DNA from: Sediminibacterium magnilacihabitans
GTDB lineage: Bacteria > Bacteroidota > Bacteroidia > Chitinophagales > Chitinophagaceae
Assembly (NCBI GenBank): GCA_002973575.1
Contig: PVEQ01000001.1
Coordinates: 124,001-188,000 of the forward strand
DNA: 64,000 nucleotides
Direction of reading: 5' to 3'
Position numbers and translations under genes: made by a program. The notes under the pieces are model-generated. The model saw nothing but the letters and a program-made list of their open reading frames with translations. It was not told where the DNA came from and did no database searches. Below, in pieces: positions 16,710 through 26,272 of the stretch; the stretch's first letter is position 1, and each line of letters opens with the position of its first letter.

Positions 16710-17990
16710 ATGATAGAGAAATTGATTTCACTTGGGCTTCGTAACCGGTATATTATCCTGCTAATTGCAGGCAGTCTTTTTGTGTGGGGGTTTTTTGCCG
16801 TAAAACAGAACCCTATTGATGCTATACCTGACCTGAGCGAAAATCAGGTAATAGTATTTACAGAATGGATGGGCAGAAGCCCTCAGGTAATGGAAGACCA
16901 GGTTACCTATCCGCTTGTAAGTAACCTGCAAGGCATTCCAAGAGTTAAAAACATCCGTGGCACTTCCATGTTCGGGATGAGTTTCGTCTATGTGATTTTT
17001 GAAGATGATGCCGATGTGTATTGGGCAAGAAGCCGGGTGCTTGAAAAATTGAACTACGCACAACGGTTTCTTCCGCAAGGCATCACACCTACATTGGGCC
17101 CTGACGGAACCGGTGTTGGCCATATATTCTGGTATCATCTTGAAGCGCCTAAAATTGACCTTGGCGAGCAAAGGGCATTACAGGATTGGTATATCAAACT
17201 GGCATTGCAGACTGTTCCCGGTGTATCTGAAGTAGCTTCATTTGGTGGGTTTGAAAAACAATATCAATTAATTATTGACCCTGTAAAACTACAGTACTAT
17301 AATATTTCCATGATGGATGTTATGAATAAAGTAAAAGCCAATAACAATGATGTGGGCGGCAGAAAGTTTGAGATGAGTGATATGGCCTATATCATCCGGG
17401 GTCTTGGCTATGTAAAGAAAAAGGAAGATATAGAAGAGATTGCGCTGAAGAATTACAATGGAATTCCTGTAAGGGTAAAAGATATTGGTACTGTACAGTT
17501 GGGGGGAGATTTACGGCTTGGAATCTTTGATGTAAATGGTGAGGGAGAAGTTGTTGGTGGTATTGTGGTGATGCGCTATGGACAAAATGCAGATAAAGTA
17601 ATACAGGCCATAAAAGCTAAAATGAAAGAAGTGGAAAAGGGCCTGCCCGAAGGGGTCAAGTTTAGAATTTCCTATGACCGAAGCACACTTATTGAAGCGG
17701 CCATTGAAACGATAAAAGAAAAATTGGTAGAAGAAATTATCGTAGTATGTATTGTCGTTATCATTTTTCTTTTCAACTGGCGCAGTGCCCTAAGTATTAT
17801 CATACAGATTCCCATCACCATTGCTATTAGTTTTATTCTGCTTAATGCGTTTGGCCTGTCGTCTAATATCATGTCGTTAACAGGAATTGCACTTGCCATA
17901 GGTGTAATAGTGGATAATGGGATCATCATGTCGGAAAACTCATACCGCAATCTATCAGAATGGCAAAATAATCCTTCACCAGACAAATAA
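16710..17990 (+). CDS. cusA: Second CusA-type RND permease, N-terminal half (split gene)
   Basis: 426 residues with TM1-TM4 and the first porter domains, closely similar to the copy at 2009 (PIDAIPDLSENQVIVFTEWM, FGMSFVYVIFEDDADVYWAR). TM4 is LAIGVIVDNGIIMSENSY and keeps the relay Asp. The chain ends in NLSEWQNNPSPDK and TAA, just where the TM4-TM5 cytoplasmic loop begins. The C-terminal half starts at 17997 in the same frame: only TAA, AAA and AAC lie between. Readthrough or a single-base correction would fuse the halves into about 1079 residues. Because the other copy is split at the equivalent place in a different manner, I treat the split as real. Confidence 0.85.
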   Translation: MIEKLISLGLRNRYIILLIAGSLFVWGFFAVKQNPIDAIPDLSENQVIVFTEWMGRSPQVMEDQVTYPLVSNLQGIPRVKNIRGTSMFGMSFVYVIFEDDADVYWARSRVLEKLNYAQRFLPQGITPTLGPDGTGVGHIFWYHLEAPKIDLGEQRALQDWYIKLALQTVPGVSEVASFGGFEKQYQLIIDPVKLQYYNISMMDVMNKVKANNNDVGGRKFEMSDMAYIIRGLGYVKKKEDIEEIALKNYNGIPVRVKDIGTVQLGGDLRLGIFDVNGEGEVVGGIVVMRYGQNADKVIQAIKAKMKEVEKGLPEGVKFRISYDRSTLIEAAIETIKEKLVEEIIVVCIVVIIFLFNWRSALSIIIQIPITIAISFILLNAFGLSSNIMSLTGIALAIGVIVDNGIIMSENSYRNLSEWQNNPSPDK

Positions 17991-17996
17991 AAAAAC

Positions 17997-19949
17997 ATGA
18001 ATAAAATCAATAAATGGTGGAATAAAATGGTGGGCAGAAGTGATACCTATCGCCCAATACCCCAGGATGTACGCATTCGTATAATTGAAAGCTCCTGTAA
18101 GCAAGTATCAAGAGGCGTATTTTTTTCAACTATAATCATTATCACCTCATTCTTACCGGTATTCATGCTCACAGGCCAGGAAGGAAAACTCTTCCATCCT
18201 CTTGCCTATACAAAGACATTTATAATGGTGGTTGATGCTATTCTTGTAGTAACACTTGCCCCTGTGCTGATATCTTTCTTTATGAAAGGACGTTTCAGGC
18301 CGGAATCTTCTAATCCTATCAACAGAGTTCTTGAAAAAATATATGAGCCACTTATCAGGGGTTGTATCAAATGGCGCAAGACAACTATTGGTATCAATAT
18401 TCTTGCCCTGGCAATAAGTGTACCGCTGATTGTAAGTCTTGGCCGTGAGTTTATGCCGCCGTTGGATGAAGGGTCGCTTTTATTTATGCCGGTAACATTA
18501 CCCGATGTATCAAATTCAGAGGTTAAAAGAATTTTGCAGGTGCAGGATAAAATCATCACTACTGTGCCCGAAGTTGCTCATGTAATGGGTAAAGCAGGAA
18601 GGGCCAATACGGCAACCGATAATTCTCCTATCAGTATGATTGAAACTATCATCTTACTCAAACCCCGAAGTGAATGGAGAAAGGGAATGACGAAAGAAGA
18701 TATAATTAATGAACTCAACAGTAAACTGCAAATACCAGGAGTGACAAATGGATGGACACAGCCCATCATTAACCGCATCAATATGCTTTCTACCGGCATT
18801 CGTACGGACATTGGCTTAAAAGTATATGGCCAGAACCTTGATACGATTTACGCCTTTGCTCAAAAACTGAAGAAAGAGCTTGAAGGTATTGATGGTGTGA
18901 AAGACCTCTATGTAGAACCAATTACCGGCGGAAAGTATATTGATGTAGCTGTGAAAAGGGAGGAAATCGGCCGTTACGGCTTAAGTGTAGATGATGTGAA
19001 TGCCATTGTGGAAAGTGCCCTGGGCGGTATGCGGTTAACAACTACTGTGGAAGGGAGACAGCGTTTTTCGGTAAACGCAAGGTTTGGTCAGGATTTCAGA
19101 AATAATATTACTTCACTCAAACGTCTGCAGGTTCAAACCATGGATTTTGGACCTATCCCACTGGAGGCTGTTGCTGATATTAAATTAAGCGAAGGCCCGC
19201 CGATGATTAACTCTGAAAATGCGATGCTGAGAGGAACAGTGTTGTTTAATGTTAGGGGCAGAGATTTGGGAAGCACAGTAAGTGAAGCAAGAGAAAAACT
19301 GGATAAAATGGTTATACGGTTGCCGAAAGGTTATTTTCTTGAATGGAGTGGTCAGTATGAAAATCTTATCCGTAGCGAAAAAACACTAAAGCTTATTCTG
19401 CCAATTGTGCTGGTAGTAATATTTCTCTCCATGTATTTCGCCTTTCATTCAGCAAGGGAGGCTTTTCTTAGCCTGATTACAGTTCCGTTTGCATTAATCG
19501 GAGGCGCTTACATCATCTATTTCTGGGGTGTGAACTTATCGGTGGCGGTGGCGGTGGGCTTTATTGCATTGTTTGGGTTAGCTGTGGAAACAGGCATTGT
19601 TATGGTAATTTATCTCAATGATGCCATGCAACAACTTGTAGCTAAAAAAGGAAACTCAAGAGAAACGATTACAAGGGACGATTTAAAAGAATATGTAATT
19701 GCTGGCGCTGCAAAAAGGCTTCGTCCAAAGCTGATGACAGTTTGTGTGTCATTGTTTGCATTGATTCCAATACTGTGGAGCCATGGTGTGGGAAGTGATG
19801 TAATGAAGCCTATTGTACTGCCGATGGTTGGTGGTGTACTTACCTCTGCCACACATATATTATTGGTAACGCCATTGATTTTCCTGATGGCAAAAGAATA
19901 TGAGTTAAAAAAATATGGCAAAATAGAAGTGCTGGAAGTTAAACATTAA
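17997..19949 (+). CDS. cusA: Second CusA-type RND permease, C-terminal half (split gene)
   Basis: 650 residues. It opens with a Lys/Asn/Trp-rich segment (MNKINKWWNKMVGRSD), then the loop motif RIRIIESSCKQVSRGVFFS leading to TM5. The Cu(I)/Ag(I) Met triad is conserved: LLFMPVTLPD, SPISMIETI and INMLSTGIRTD. Later TM10-TM12 (VAVGFIALFGLAVETGIVM, RLRPKLMTV) keep the Glu of the proton relay. In frame with the N-terminal half across one stop codon. Followed after 4 bases by a DUF4136 lipoprotein gene. This cassette has no TolC gene of its own before the adaptors at 22622-25267. Confidence 0.85.
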   Translation: MNKINKWWNKMVGRSDTYRPIPQDVRIRIIESSCKQVSRGVFFSTIIIITSFLPVFMLTGQEGKLFHPLAYTKTFIMVVDAILVVTLAPVLISFFMKGRFRPESSNPINRVLEKIYEPLIRGCIKWRKTTIGINILALAISVPLIVSLGREFMPPLDEGSLLFMPVTLPDVSNSEVKRILQVQDKIITTVPEVAHVMGKAGRANTATDNSPISMIETIILLKPRSEWRKGMTKEDIINELNSKLQIPGVTNGWTQPIINRINMLSTGIRTDIGLKVYGQNLDTIYAFAQKLKKELEGIDGVKDLYVEPITGGKYIDVAVKREEIGRYGLSVDDVNAIVESALGGMRLTTTVEGRQRFSVNARFGQDFRNNITSLKRLQVQTMDFGPIPLEAVADIKLSEGPPMINSENAMLRGTVLFNVRGRDLGSTVSEAREKLDKMVIRLPKGYFLEWSGQYENLIRSEKTLKLILPIVLVVIFLSMYFAFHSAREAFLSLITVPFALIGGAYIIYFWGVNLSVAVAVGFIALFGLAVETGIVMVIYLNDAMQQLVAKKGNSRETITRDDLKEYVIAGAAKRLRPKLMTVCVSLFALIPILWSHGVGSDVMKPIVLPMVGGVLTSATHILLVTPLIFLMAKEYELKKYGKIEVLEVKH

Positions 19950-19953
19950 GAAA

Positions 19954-20631
19954 ATGAAAAGGCATAAAAAATATTCACCTACAGTTCTGATTGTATCAGT
20001 CATACTTTTCTCCGCATTTGTTAGCTGTAACCGGAAAGTTTATAAAGACATTCAAAGCAACTATGACAAGTCCGCCGACTTTAAACAATATAAAACGTTT
20101 GCCTGGCTTCCTGATAAAGATTCTACAGATGCAAAAACTGTTTTTGGACTGATGCGGAATAACACGATTAATTATTTCACCCACTGCATGGCAGAGCGGG
20201 GTTACAAAGCAGATGTTGACAACCCTGATGTTTTATTGGAACTCATTATCAAAAGCCAAACAAAAGAAATAGAAGACCCGTCTCTTCCAAAACCATTTAG
20301 TACAACAACCGTAACAGTATATACTAATCCATACTTGCATCCTTTGTCAAATCCATTCAAATATAATAAGCCCTTTACTTATAAATATTTCAATTATCCG
20401 CCGCAAAAGCAATTGCCAAAGGAGACATACCTGAAAAATTCAATAACGCTAAATGTAATTGACAGGCTGCAGCAAAAAATAGTCTGGAGCGGAACTGCTA
20501 ATGCCGATTTATACGATACTGCTTACCTCCGGATGAACCTGCACCCGGTGGTTTACGATATTCTTGAGCAATATCCTGTTAAGCCCTATTACAAACACAG
20601 GAACAAAACAAAATCAGTAAACAATTTTTAA
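19954..20631 (+). CDS. DUF4136 lipoprotein
   Basis: 225 residues. The signal ends in a lipobox (FVSC, Cys about residue 25). The DUF4136 core begins with NYDKSADFKQYKTFAWLP, the usual YDxxxDFxxYKTFxW pattern, and contains NNTINYFTHCMAERGYKADV and PDVLLEL; the C-terminal part has NVIDRLQQKIVWSGTANADL. A Tyr/Pro-rich stretch lies between. Function of the family is unknown; it is anchored in the periplasm. It starts 4 bases after the split cusA, and a second DUF4136 gene follows another RND permease at 42931. Repeated position behind RND genes suggests an accessory role in efflux. Confidence 0.85.
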   Translation: MKRHKKYSPTVLIVSVILFSAFVSCNRKVYKDIQSNYDKSADFKQYKTFAWLPDKDSTDAKTVFGLMRNNTINYFTHCMAERGYKADVDNPDVLLELIIKSQTKEIEDPSLPKPFSTTTVTVYTNPYLHPLSNPFKYNKPFTYKYFNYPPQKQLPKETYLKNSITLNVIDRLQQKIVWSGTANADLYDTAYLRMNLHPVVYDILEQYPVKPYYKHRNKTKSVNNF

Positions 20632-20647
20632 AATAAACAATTTTAAA

Positions 20648-21091
20648 ATGAAAAACTATTATATCATAACAATGTCTTTTGTTTTACTGTCTGTATTGCT
20701 CTCATGCAATATCAACGGCTCACACAGTAAAGAGACAAAAGGCAAGTCTTCCGGGCCAACGATTGCTTTTTCTGATACAGTCATCACCAGATTGCCAAAT
20801 AACCAGGTGTGCATGGTAAATAACCGCTTCCTGAATTCAGATCAGATTCCGGTTCCGATAAATGGCAAAACATATTATGGCTGTTGTGAGGGTTGCGTTA
20901 AAATGCTTAACGAAGATTCAACTTCCCATTATACCTATGACCCCCTATCAAATGAACAGGTGGACAAGGCAACAGCATTTATAATTGGCAAACCCGGGTC
21001 AAAAGAGGATGTCTTCTATTTTGTATCGGAGTCAAACGCAAATGAATATTTCAATAAATACCTGAAAAAGACATCAGCTTTAAAACAATAA
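20648..21091 (+). CDS. YHS/TRASH-like metal-binding lipoprotein
   Basis: 147 residues with lipobox LLSC. Residues about 55-85 contain NNQVCMVNNRFL followed by INGKTYYGCCEGCVKML. A Cys-Met opening and a C-x2-C after aromatic residues are typical of YHS and TRASH domains, which bind Cu, Ag or other soft metals (as in CusF-like and MerTRASH chaperones). The C-terminal half (DVFYFVSESNANEYFNKYLK) resembles the NosL-like or YHS tail that packs on the metal site. It lies 16 bases after the DUF4136 gene and 25 before the multicopper oxidase, so a role as a copper donor in this operon is likely. Confidence 0.75.
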   Translation: MKNYYIITMSFVLLSVLLSCNINGSHSKETKGKSSGPTIAFSDTVITRLPNNQVCMVNNRFLNSDQIPVPINGKTYYGCCEGCVKMLNEDSTSHYTYDPLSNEQVDKATAFIIGKPGSKEDVFYFVSESNANEYFNKYLKKTSALKQ

Positions 21092-21116
21092 ATTAATTAC
21101 TCAAAATTCTTCAACT

Positions 21117-22610
21117 ATGAAACGCAGAGATTTTATTAAAAACACTGGCATTGGAGCAGGTAGTGTTCTTACTGCTGGTTCATTTATGAGCCTTTTGGCC
21201 TCATGCAATAAAAATAGCATGATGGGTGGAAATATGAATATGGGTGGTCAACCGGTACCGGTAACAGAAGGAAGCTTCACCAGACTGCTGCCCATTCCAA
21301 ACACTGTAACTGGTACTACGTCTTTGATTGCACAGGCTACCAATACCAATATAAATGGTAACGGCTTTTCAGTCTTAGGCTACCAGTCAGGAGGCATATT
21401 GGGCCCAACTATCCGTGTCAACACTGGCACAAACGCCAATATAAATTTTCAGAATAATCTTTCGGAGAAAAGCAATATCCACTGGCATGGCTTAAAAATT
21501 CCTGATGATATGGACGGACATCCGGAAGCCATTGTAAATTCCGGCAGTAGTTTTAATTATCAGTTTGTCATCAATCAACGGGCTGGATTAAACTGGTATC
21601 ACCCTCATCCGGATGGAGCAACAGCAAGACAGGCTTTCCAGGGATTAGCAGGATTATTTATTGTTAATGACACAGAGGAAGCAGCCCTCAACCTGCCATC
21701 TGGTATTTATGAAGTTCCATTGGTGATTCAGGATAAGAGGCTTACTTCATCTGGCATTGCATACAATCCCACTTCAATGGAAGTAATGACAGGTTATATG
21801 GGTGAAACCATACTGGTAAATGGAGAAGCATCACCATTTACGGAAATAGCAACACGATTTTATCGTTTGCGAATATTGAACGGCTCTAATGCACGGATTT
21901 ATAATCTTGGGCTAAGCAACAATGCTGATTTAATAATTATTGGTAACGATGGAGGCCTGTTAAAAAAACCTGCCACTGTCAAGAGTATTTTATTGTCGCC
22001 GGGTGAGAGATTAGATGTATTGGTAAACTTTTCCGGACTTTCAATAGGCTCTGAAATATTTTTAGAGAACAAAATGTTTGACAATGCTGGAAGTGCCCAG
22101 GGAAAACAAGGGTTTAAGATTCTGAAATTTAAAATAACACAAACAGTAAACGACACTTTCAATGTTCCTGCCAGTCTTTCGTCTATTAATTCAATACCGG
22201 CAACAGCCGCTACCCGAACAAGAAACTTTGTACTGAACGTAATGCAAATGAGCGGCGGCATGAATATGACCGGTATGCACCAAATAAACGGGAAGACGTA
22301 CAACAAAAGCCGCATTGATGAAACCGTGTCGGCTAATGCAACGGAAATATGGGAATTTGACAATTCACAGGGCGATGAACCACATCCTATTCATCTTCAT
22401 GGAGTACACTTCCAGGTACTGGAAAGAACAGGTGGCCGTGGCCAATTGTTAGCCTCTGAAAGCGGTTGGAAAGATACTGTTCTGCTCTTGCCACAGGAAA
22501 AAGTAAAATTGATTATTCCCTTTGCATCCTTAACCGGGGTTTTTGTTTTTCACTGTCACAACCTGGAACACGAAGATGATGGAATGATGCTCCAATATCA
22601 ATTGAATTAA
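21117..22610 (+). CDS. Multicopper oxidase (CueO/CopA-like, TAT-type leader)
   Basis: 497 residues. The leader [20 protein letters not shown] has the twin-arginine form RRDFIK, implying export of a folded cuproenzyme; a Cys at residue 30 (LLASC) may make it a lipoprotein. Copper ligands are all present: [10 protein letters not shown] (about 122-131), WYHPHPDG (about 161-168), PHPIHLHG (about 421-428) and [12 protein letters not shown] (about 479-490) with the axial Met of the type 1 site. A Met/Gly tract ([10 protein letters not shown]) precedes domain 1 and [10 protein letters not shown] lies in domain 3. The enzyme probably oxidises Cu(I) to the less toxic Cu(II). It lies in the second Cu/Ag cassette. 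Confidence 0.93.
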   Translation: MKRRDFIKNTGIGAGSVLTAGSFMSLLASCNKNSMMGGNMNMGGQPVPVTEGSFTRLLPIPNTVTGTTSLIAQATNTNINGNGFSVLGYQSGGILGPTIRVNTGTNANINFQNNLSEKSNIHWHGLKIPDDMDGHPEAIVNSGSSFNYQFVINQRAGLNWYHPHPDGATARQAFQGLAGLFIVNDTEEAALNLPSGIYEVPLVIQDKRLTSSGIAYNPTSMEVMTGYMGETILVNGEASPFTEIATRFYRLRILNGSNARIYNLGLSNNADLIIIGNDGGLLKKPATVKSILLSPGERLDVLVNFSGLSIGSEIFLENKMFDNAGSAQGKQGFKILKFKITQTVNDTFNVPASLSSINSIPATAATRTRNFVLNVMQMSGGMNMTGMHQINGKTYNKSRIDETVSANATEIWEFDNSQGDEPHPIHLHGVHFQVLERTGGRGQLLASESGWKDTVLLLPQEKVKLIIPFASLTGVFVFHCHNLEHEDDGMMLQYQLN

Positions 22611-22621
22611 CCAATAATTAC

Positions 22622-23995
22622 ATGAAAAGACTATTATTACTAAGCGGCTTTTTTTTGACAATCATCACTGTTTCCTGTAACAACAACAAAGGCCCTCATT
22701 CAGGACATACTACAGATGTTGCAAAGGAAATGTACACCTGCCCCATGCCGGGAGATTCAGTATTCAGTGATAAGCCCGGTAAATGTCCTAAATGCGGAAT
22801 GGGGCTTGTTAAGATGAAGCAAGGTAATCATCAGCACAACGACGGCAATCAAACAGAAGTTTATACCTGCCCCATGCATCCGGAAATCATCCGGGATAAG
22901 CCGGGGAAATGTCCCATTTGTGGTATGGACCTGGTAAAGAAAGGTGGAGCAGTGGATAATTCGTCAGATTTGAATATTGATTTTTTATTACAGCCTACGA
23001 ATGAATATGTTTTATCCTCCATACCCATCACATCACTTCATTCAGCCAATGAAGAAATTGAAGTTGAGGCACTGGGCAAAATAGCTTATGATACAAAACA
23101 GGTGGGAACAATTTCAGCAAGGGTATCTGGCCGTATTGAAAAATTGTATGTACGCTACCGCTATCAGAAAATAACAAGCGGTCAAAAGGTGATGGAAATA
23201 TATAGCCCGGAAATATTAACAGCACAGCAAAATCTTCTGTTTCTCTTAAAGAATGACATTGAAAACACTGTTTTAGTAAATGCTGCTAAAGAAAAGTTAT
23301 TGTTATTGGGCATGAGTCAGGAACAATTAAATGATGTAATAGAAACAAAGAAAGCCGCCTTCACCATTTCTGTGTATAGCAAGTACAGCGGACACATACA
23401 TGAAGCTGGTTCGCAATCTATGCAAAAGGAGCTTGGAGAAATGAGAGATATATCCCTTCTTACCGAGGAATTGCCGTTGAAAGAAGGAATGTACGTTCAG
23501 AAAGGTCAGACGGTTTTTACTGTATATAATCCAAACCGGGCCTGGGCTATTCTTAATTTTTATGCCGATAAGCAAGGCCTCATCCGTCAAGGCAGTCCTG
23601 TACGTATAGTACCGGAAACGGCGCCGGATAAAGATTTCAGAGCAACAATCAATTTCATTGAGCCATTTTATCGCCAGGAAAGCAAGACCGTTACAGCAAG
23701 AGTTTATTTTGATAATTCCATCTTGAAGATTCCTATCGGCAGTCAGGTTAAGGCCACAATTTTCGGAAACAGCCGTGAAGCGAACTGGCTTCCGGTACAA
23801 GCAGTTGTTTCGCTGGGATTGGATAAAGTAGTATTTATAAAAGATGGTATCGGTTTCAAAGCTTACAAAGTAAAAACTGGTATTACTTATAAAAATAGAA
23901 TCCAGGTTTTAGAGGGTTTGTCTGCGCATGATTCTGTTGCAGCAAATGCACAGTTCCTGATGGACAGCGAAAGTTTCATTAAAGTAAACGAATAA
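22622..23995 (+). CDS. cusB: CusB-type adaptor lipoprotein with two heavy-metal-binding domains
   Basis: 457 residues. Lipobox VSC near residue 19, then two heavy-metal-binding domains at about residues 37-64 ([23 protein letters not shown]) and 80-106 ([23 protein letters not shown]). The adaptor core follows: [19 protein letters not shown] (lipoyl), [20 protein letters not shown] (hairpin), [12 protein letters not shown], and a beta-barrel with [19 protein letters not shown]. The hairpin signature YSPEI matches the first adaptor of cassette one. The metal-binding domains could load Cu(I)/Ag(I) into the pump, as the Met-rich N-terminus of E. coli CusB does. It is 3 bases before the next adaptor. 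Confidence 0.9.
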   Translation: MKRLLLLSGFFLTIITVSCNNNKGPHSGHTTDVAKEMYTCPMPGDSVFSDKPGKCPKCGMGLVKMKQGNHQHNDGNQTEVYTCPMHPEIIRDKPGKCPICGMDLVKKGGAVDNSSDLNIDFLLQPTNEYVLSSIPITSLHSANEEIEVEALGKIAYDTKQVGTISARVSGRIEKLYVRYRYQKITSGQKVMEIYSPEILTAQQNLLFLLKNDIENTVLVNAAKEKLLLLGMSQEQLNDVIETKKAAFTISVYSKYSGHIHEAGSQSMQKELGEMRDISLLTEELPLKEGMYVQKGQTVFTVYNPNRAWAILNFYADKQGLIRQGSPVRIVPETAPDKDFRATINFIEPFYRQESKTVTARVYFDNSILKIPIGSQVKATIFGNSREANWLPVQAVVSLGLDKVVFIKDGIGFKAYKVKTGITYKNRIQVLEGLSAHDSVAANAQFLMDSESFIKVNE

Positions 23996-23998
23996 ATT

Positions 23999-25267
23999 AT
24001 GAAGAAAGATATTTATACGGCCAGCTTCAATAATTCAATCCCCCTGCAGTGGAAAGAAGTCATTACGCAGTTTGTTGTTTATCTATTGGCAGTTGTTGTT
24101 TTAGGATTATTAGTTAACTCCTGCAAAAGCAAATCAGAAGTATCTAAAGACCCGGATATTTATTACACTTGTTCAATGGACCCACAGGTGGTGGAATACA
24201 AACCAGGTAAGTGCCCCATTTGTAAAATGGAACTGACGCAGGTGCGTAAAAGCAAGAGCGGGAATCCACATGAGATACAGCTAAGTGAAAATCAAATAAA
24301 ACTGGGCAATATCCAGTTAGATACAATCAGTACAGGCAGTATCGGTGACAAAATGTATCTGACCGCTACATTAAATTTTGATTTATACAAATCCAATTCT
24401 GTAAGTTCAAGGGTGCCGGGCAGAATTGAAACGCTATATTTTAAAAACCTCGGTGATTATGTACATAAAGGCGAAAAGCTCTTTGATATTTATAGTGAAG
24501 AACTAAATACAGCCAAACAGGAATACCTGTTGGCCTTGCAACAACAGCAAACTCTTAATAATTCATTGATAGATTACAATGAACTAATTCAAAGTGCAAA
24601 AAATAAATTACTGCTTTGGGGCCTCACAGAAGTACAAATTGATGAGCTTTCAAAAAGCAGAAAAATAAACCCACTCACCTCATTTTACAGTCCTGTTTCA
24701 GGATTTATTACCACATTGGATATTAAAGAAGGTGATTACACAATGGAAGGTGGAACGATTATGCGACTCGCCGATTTATCTACCCTATGGGCAGAGGCAC
24801 AGGTATATACTTCGCAATTGGCTGAACTGGACAAGAGCGGAACGGCCATTGTTCAGATTCCCGATATGCCAGGCAAAGAATTTACCGGCCGGATTGAATA
24901 CTTAAATCCGGAAATCAATCCTGATACAAGAATTAATTTGATACGGGTTGCTATACCCAATACATCTCAGCAATTAAAGCCCGGAATGCCTGCCTATGTT
25001 ATTATTAAAGGTAGTCAACGCAGTACACTAACATTGCCCCTGGATGCTGTTTTGCGTGACGCATTGGGTGCAACTGTATGGGTAAAATCAGGGCAAAATT
25101 CATTTGTAAGCAAAATGGTAGAAACAGGCTTGGAAGCAGAAGGCAGAATTGAAATCAAATCAGGACTGAAACAGGGAGATATTGTAGTAGTTAAAGGAGC
25201 CTACTTGCTGCAAAGCGAATATAAATTTAAGAAGGGAGCTAATCCTATGGAAGGTCACAATATGTAA
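23999..25267 (+). CDS. cusB: CusB-type adaptor with one heavy-metal-binding domain
   Basis: 422 residues. Residues 25-40 form a hydrophobic anchor (FVVYLLAVVVLGLLVNSCK) after a 24-residue polar lead, longer than usual; the NSC could be a lipobox, making this a lipoprotein. One heavy-metal-binding domain follows ([25 protein letters not shown]; about 54-80), with Asp replacing the usual His. The core has SRVPGRIETLYFKNLGDYVH, IYSEELNTAKQEYLLALQQQ and FYSPVSGFITTLDIKEGD, so it is the YSEEL type that pairs with the YSPEI adaptor just upstream. The same order occurs at 6542-9053. Ends the second Cu/Ag operon; the next gene starts 33 bases later and is metabolic. Confidence 0.9.
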   Translation: MKKDIYTASFNNSIPLQWKEVITQFVVYLLAVVVLGLLVNSCKSKSEVSKDPDIYYTCSMDPQVVEYKPGKCPICKMELTQVRKSKSGNPHEIQLSENQIKLGNIQLDTISTGSIGDKMYLTATLNFDLYKSNSVSSRVPGRIETLYFKNLGDYVHKGEKLFDIYSEELNTAKQEYLLALQQQQTLNNSLIDYNELIQSAKNKLLLWGLTEVQIDELSKSRKINPLTSFYSPVSGFITTLDIKEGDYTMEGGTIMRLADLSTLWAEAQVYTSQLAELDKSGTAIVQIPDMPGKEFTGRIEYLNPEINPDTRINLIRVAIPNTSQQLKPGMPAYVIIKGSQRSTLTLPLDAVLRDALGATVWVKSGQNSFVSKMVETGLEAEGRIEIKSGLKQGDIVVVKGAYLLQSEYKFKKGANPMEGHNM

Positions 25268-25300
25268 TCATCTTTTCTTAATTACAGTAATAAGTATTTT

Positions 25301-26248
25301 ATGATTGTCACAATAACCATCAACCCCGCTGTAGATAAAAGCACCACTTTGGATAAATTGATTCCAGAAAAAAAACTCCGGTGTTCCGATTTGCTGGTAG
25401 AAGCCGGTGGAGGTGGTATCAATGTCAGCAAGGCCATTGAAAAATTGGGCGGAGAAAGTTTGGCAATGTTTCCTTCTGGTGGAGCGAATGGAAAACTGCT
25501 TGAGGGAATTCTTTTTGAAAACAAAATTCCTTTCAAAAGTATTCCGGTTGAAAATGAAACAAGGGAAAGTTTTACCGCAACAGAATTATCAACAAATGCA
25601 CAGTATCGCTTTGTAATGCCTGGCGGCAACTTAAGCAGCGCAGAAATTGATTCTTGCTTATCAACTATCACTGCATTAAACCCACTTCCCTCCATTATTA
25701 TAGCCAGTGGAAGCCTGCCGCCCGGAGCACCAGATGATATTTTTGCACGCCTTGCGGTTATAGCAAAGAAGCGGGGAATAAAATTGATTGTTGATACTTC
25801 CGGCAAACCATTACACCTTGCTGCACAAGAAGGTGTTTATCTTTTGAAACCTAACCTTTCGGAATTATGCAGCCTGGTAAATAAGGATTATCTCCAAATG
25901 AGTGAAGTTGATGAAGCGGCAAAACATGTTATAAGAAATGGTCATTGTGAGGTGATGGTGGTTTCAATGGGGCCTGCAGGGGCAATGCTTGTAACAAAAG
26001 ATATGCATGAGAAAATTCCCGCCCCGACAGTAAAAAAGTTAAGTACCGTTGGTGCAGGTGATAGCATGGTAGGCGGTATGGCCTGGATGCTGGAAAAGGG
26101 AAAACCTCTATTGGAAATGGTTCGCTTCGGAGTGGCATGTGGCACCGCAGCAACGATGAATTCCGGCACACAGTTATTTAAAAAGGAAGATGTCTATAGA
26201 TTATACCAGTGGATTAATCAGCACAGTATTTCTTTTGCAGCAGCATAA
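25301..26248 (+). CDS. pfkB: PfkB-family hexose kinase (6-phosphofructokinase II / 1-phosphofructokinase type)
   Basis: 315 residues, cytoplasmic. Ribokinase-fold signatures are NPAVDKSTTLDKL at the N-terminus, the GGGGINVSKAIEKLGG substrate loop, KPNLSEL, and the ATP/anion-hole motif STVGAGDSMVGG (catalytic Asp about residue 252). Phosphorylates a sugar phosphate, most likely fructose 6-phosphate (Pfk-2) or fructose 1-phosphate. It lies between a copper adaptor and D-lactate dehydrogenase, and with PPK2 and the amylase forms a set of carbon/energy genes embedded in the metal island. A similar mix of PfkB and stress genes is known in hypoxia or redox-stress regulons; that link is inference. 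Confidence 0.9.
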   Translation: MIVTITINPAVDKSTTLDKLIPEKKLRCSDLLVEAGGGGINVSKAIEKLGGESLAMFPSGGANGKLLEGILFENKIPFKSIPVENETRESFTATELSTNAQYRFVMPGGNLSSAEIDSCLSTITALNPLPSIIIASGSLPPGAPDDIFARLAVIAKKRGIKLIVDTSGKPLHLAAQEGVYLLKPNLSELCSLVNKDYLQMSEVDEAAKHVIRNGHCEVMVVSMGPAGAMLVTKDMHEKIPAPTVKKLSTVGAGDSMVGGMAWMLEKGKPLLEMVRFGVACGTAATMNSGTQLFKKEDVYRLYQWINQHSISFAAA

Positions 26249-26272
26249 TTATATAAAATAGAATTGCATATT

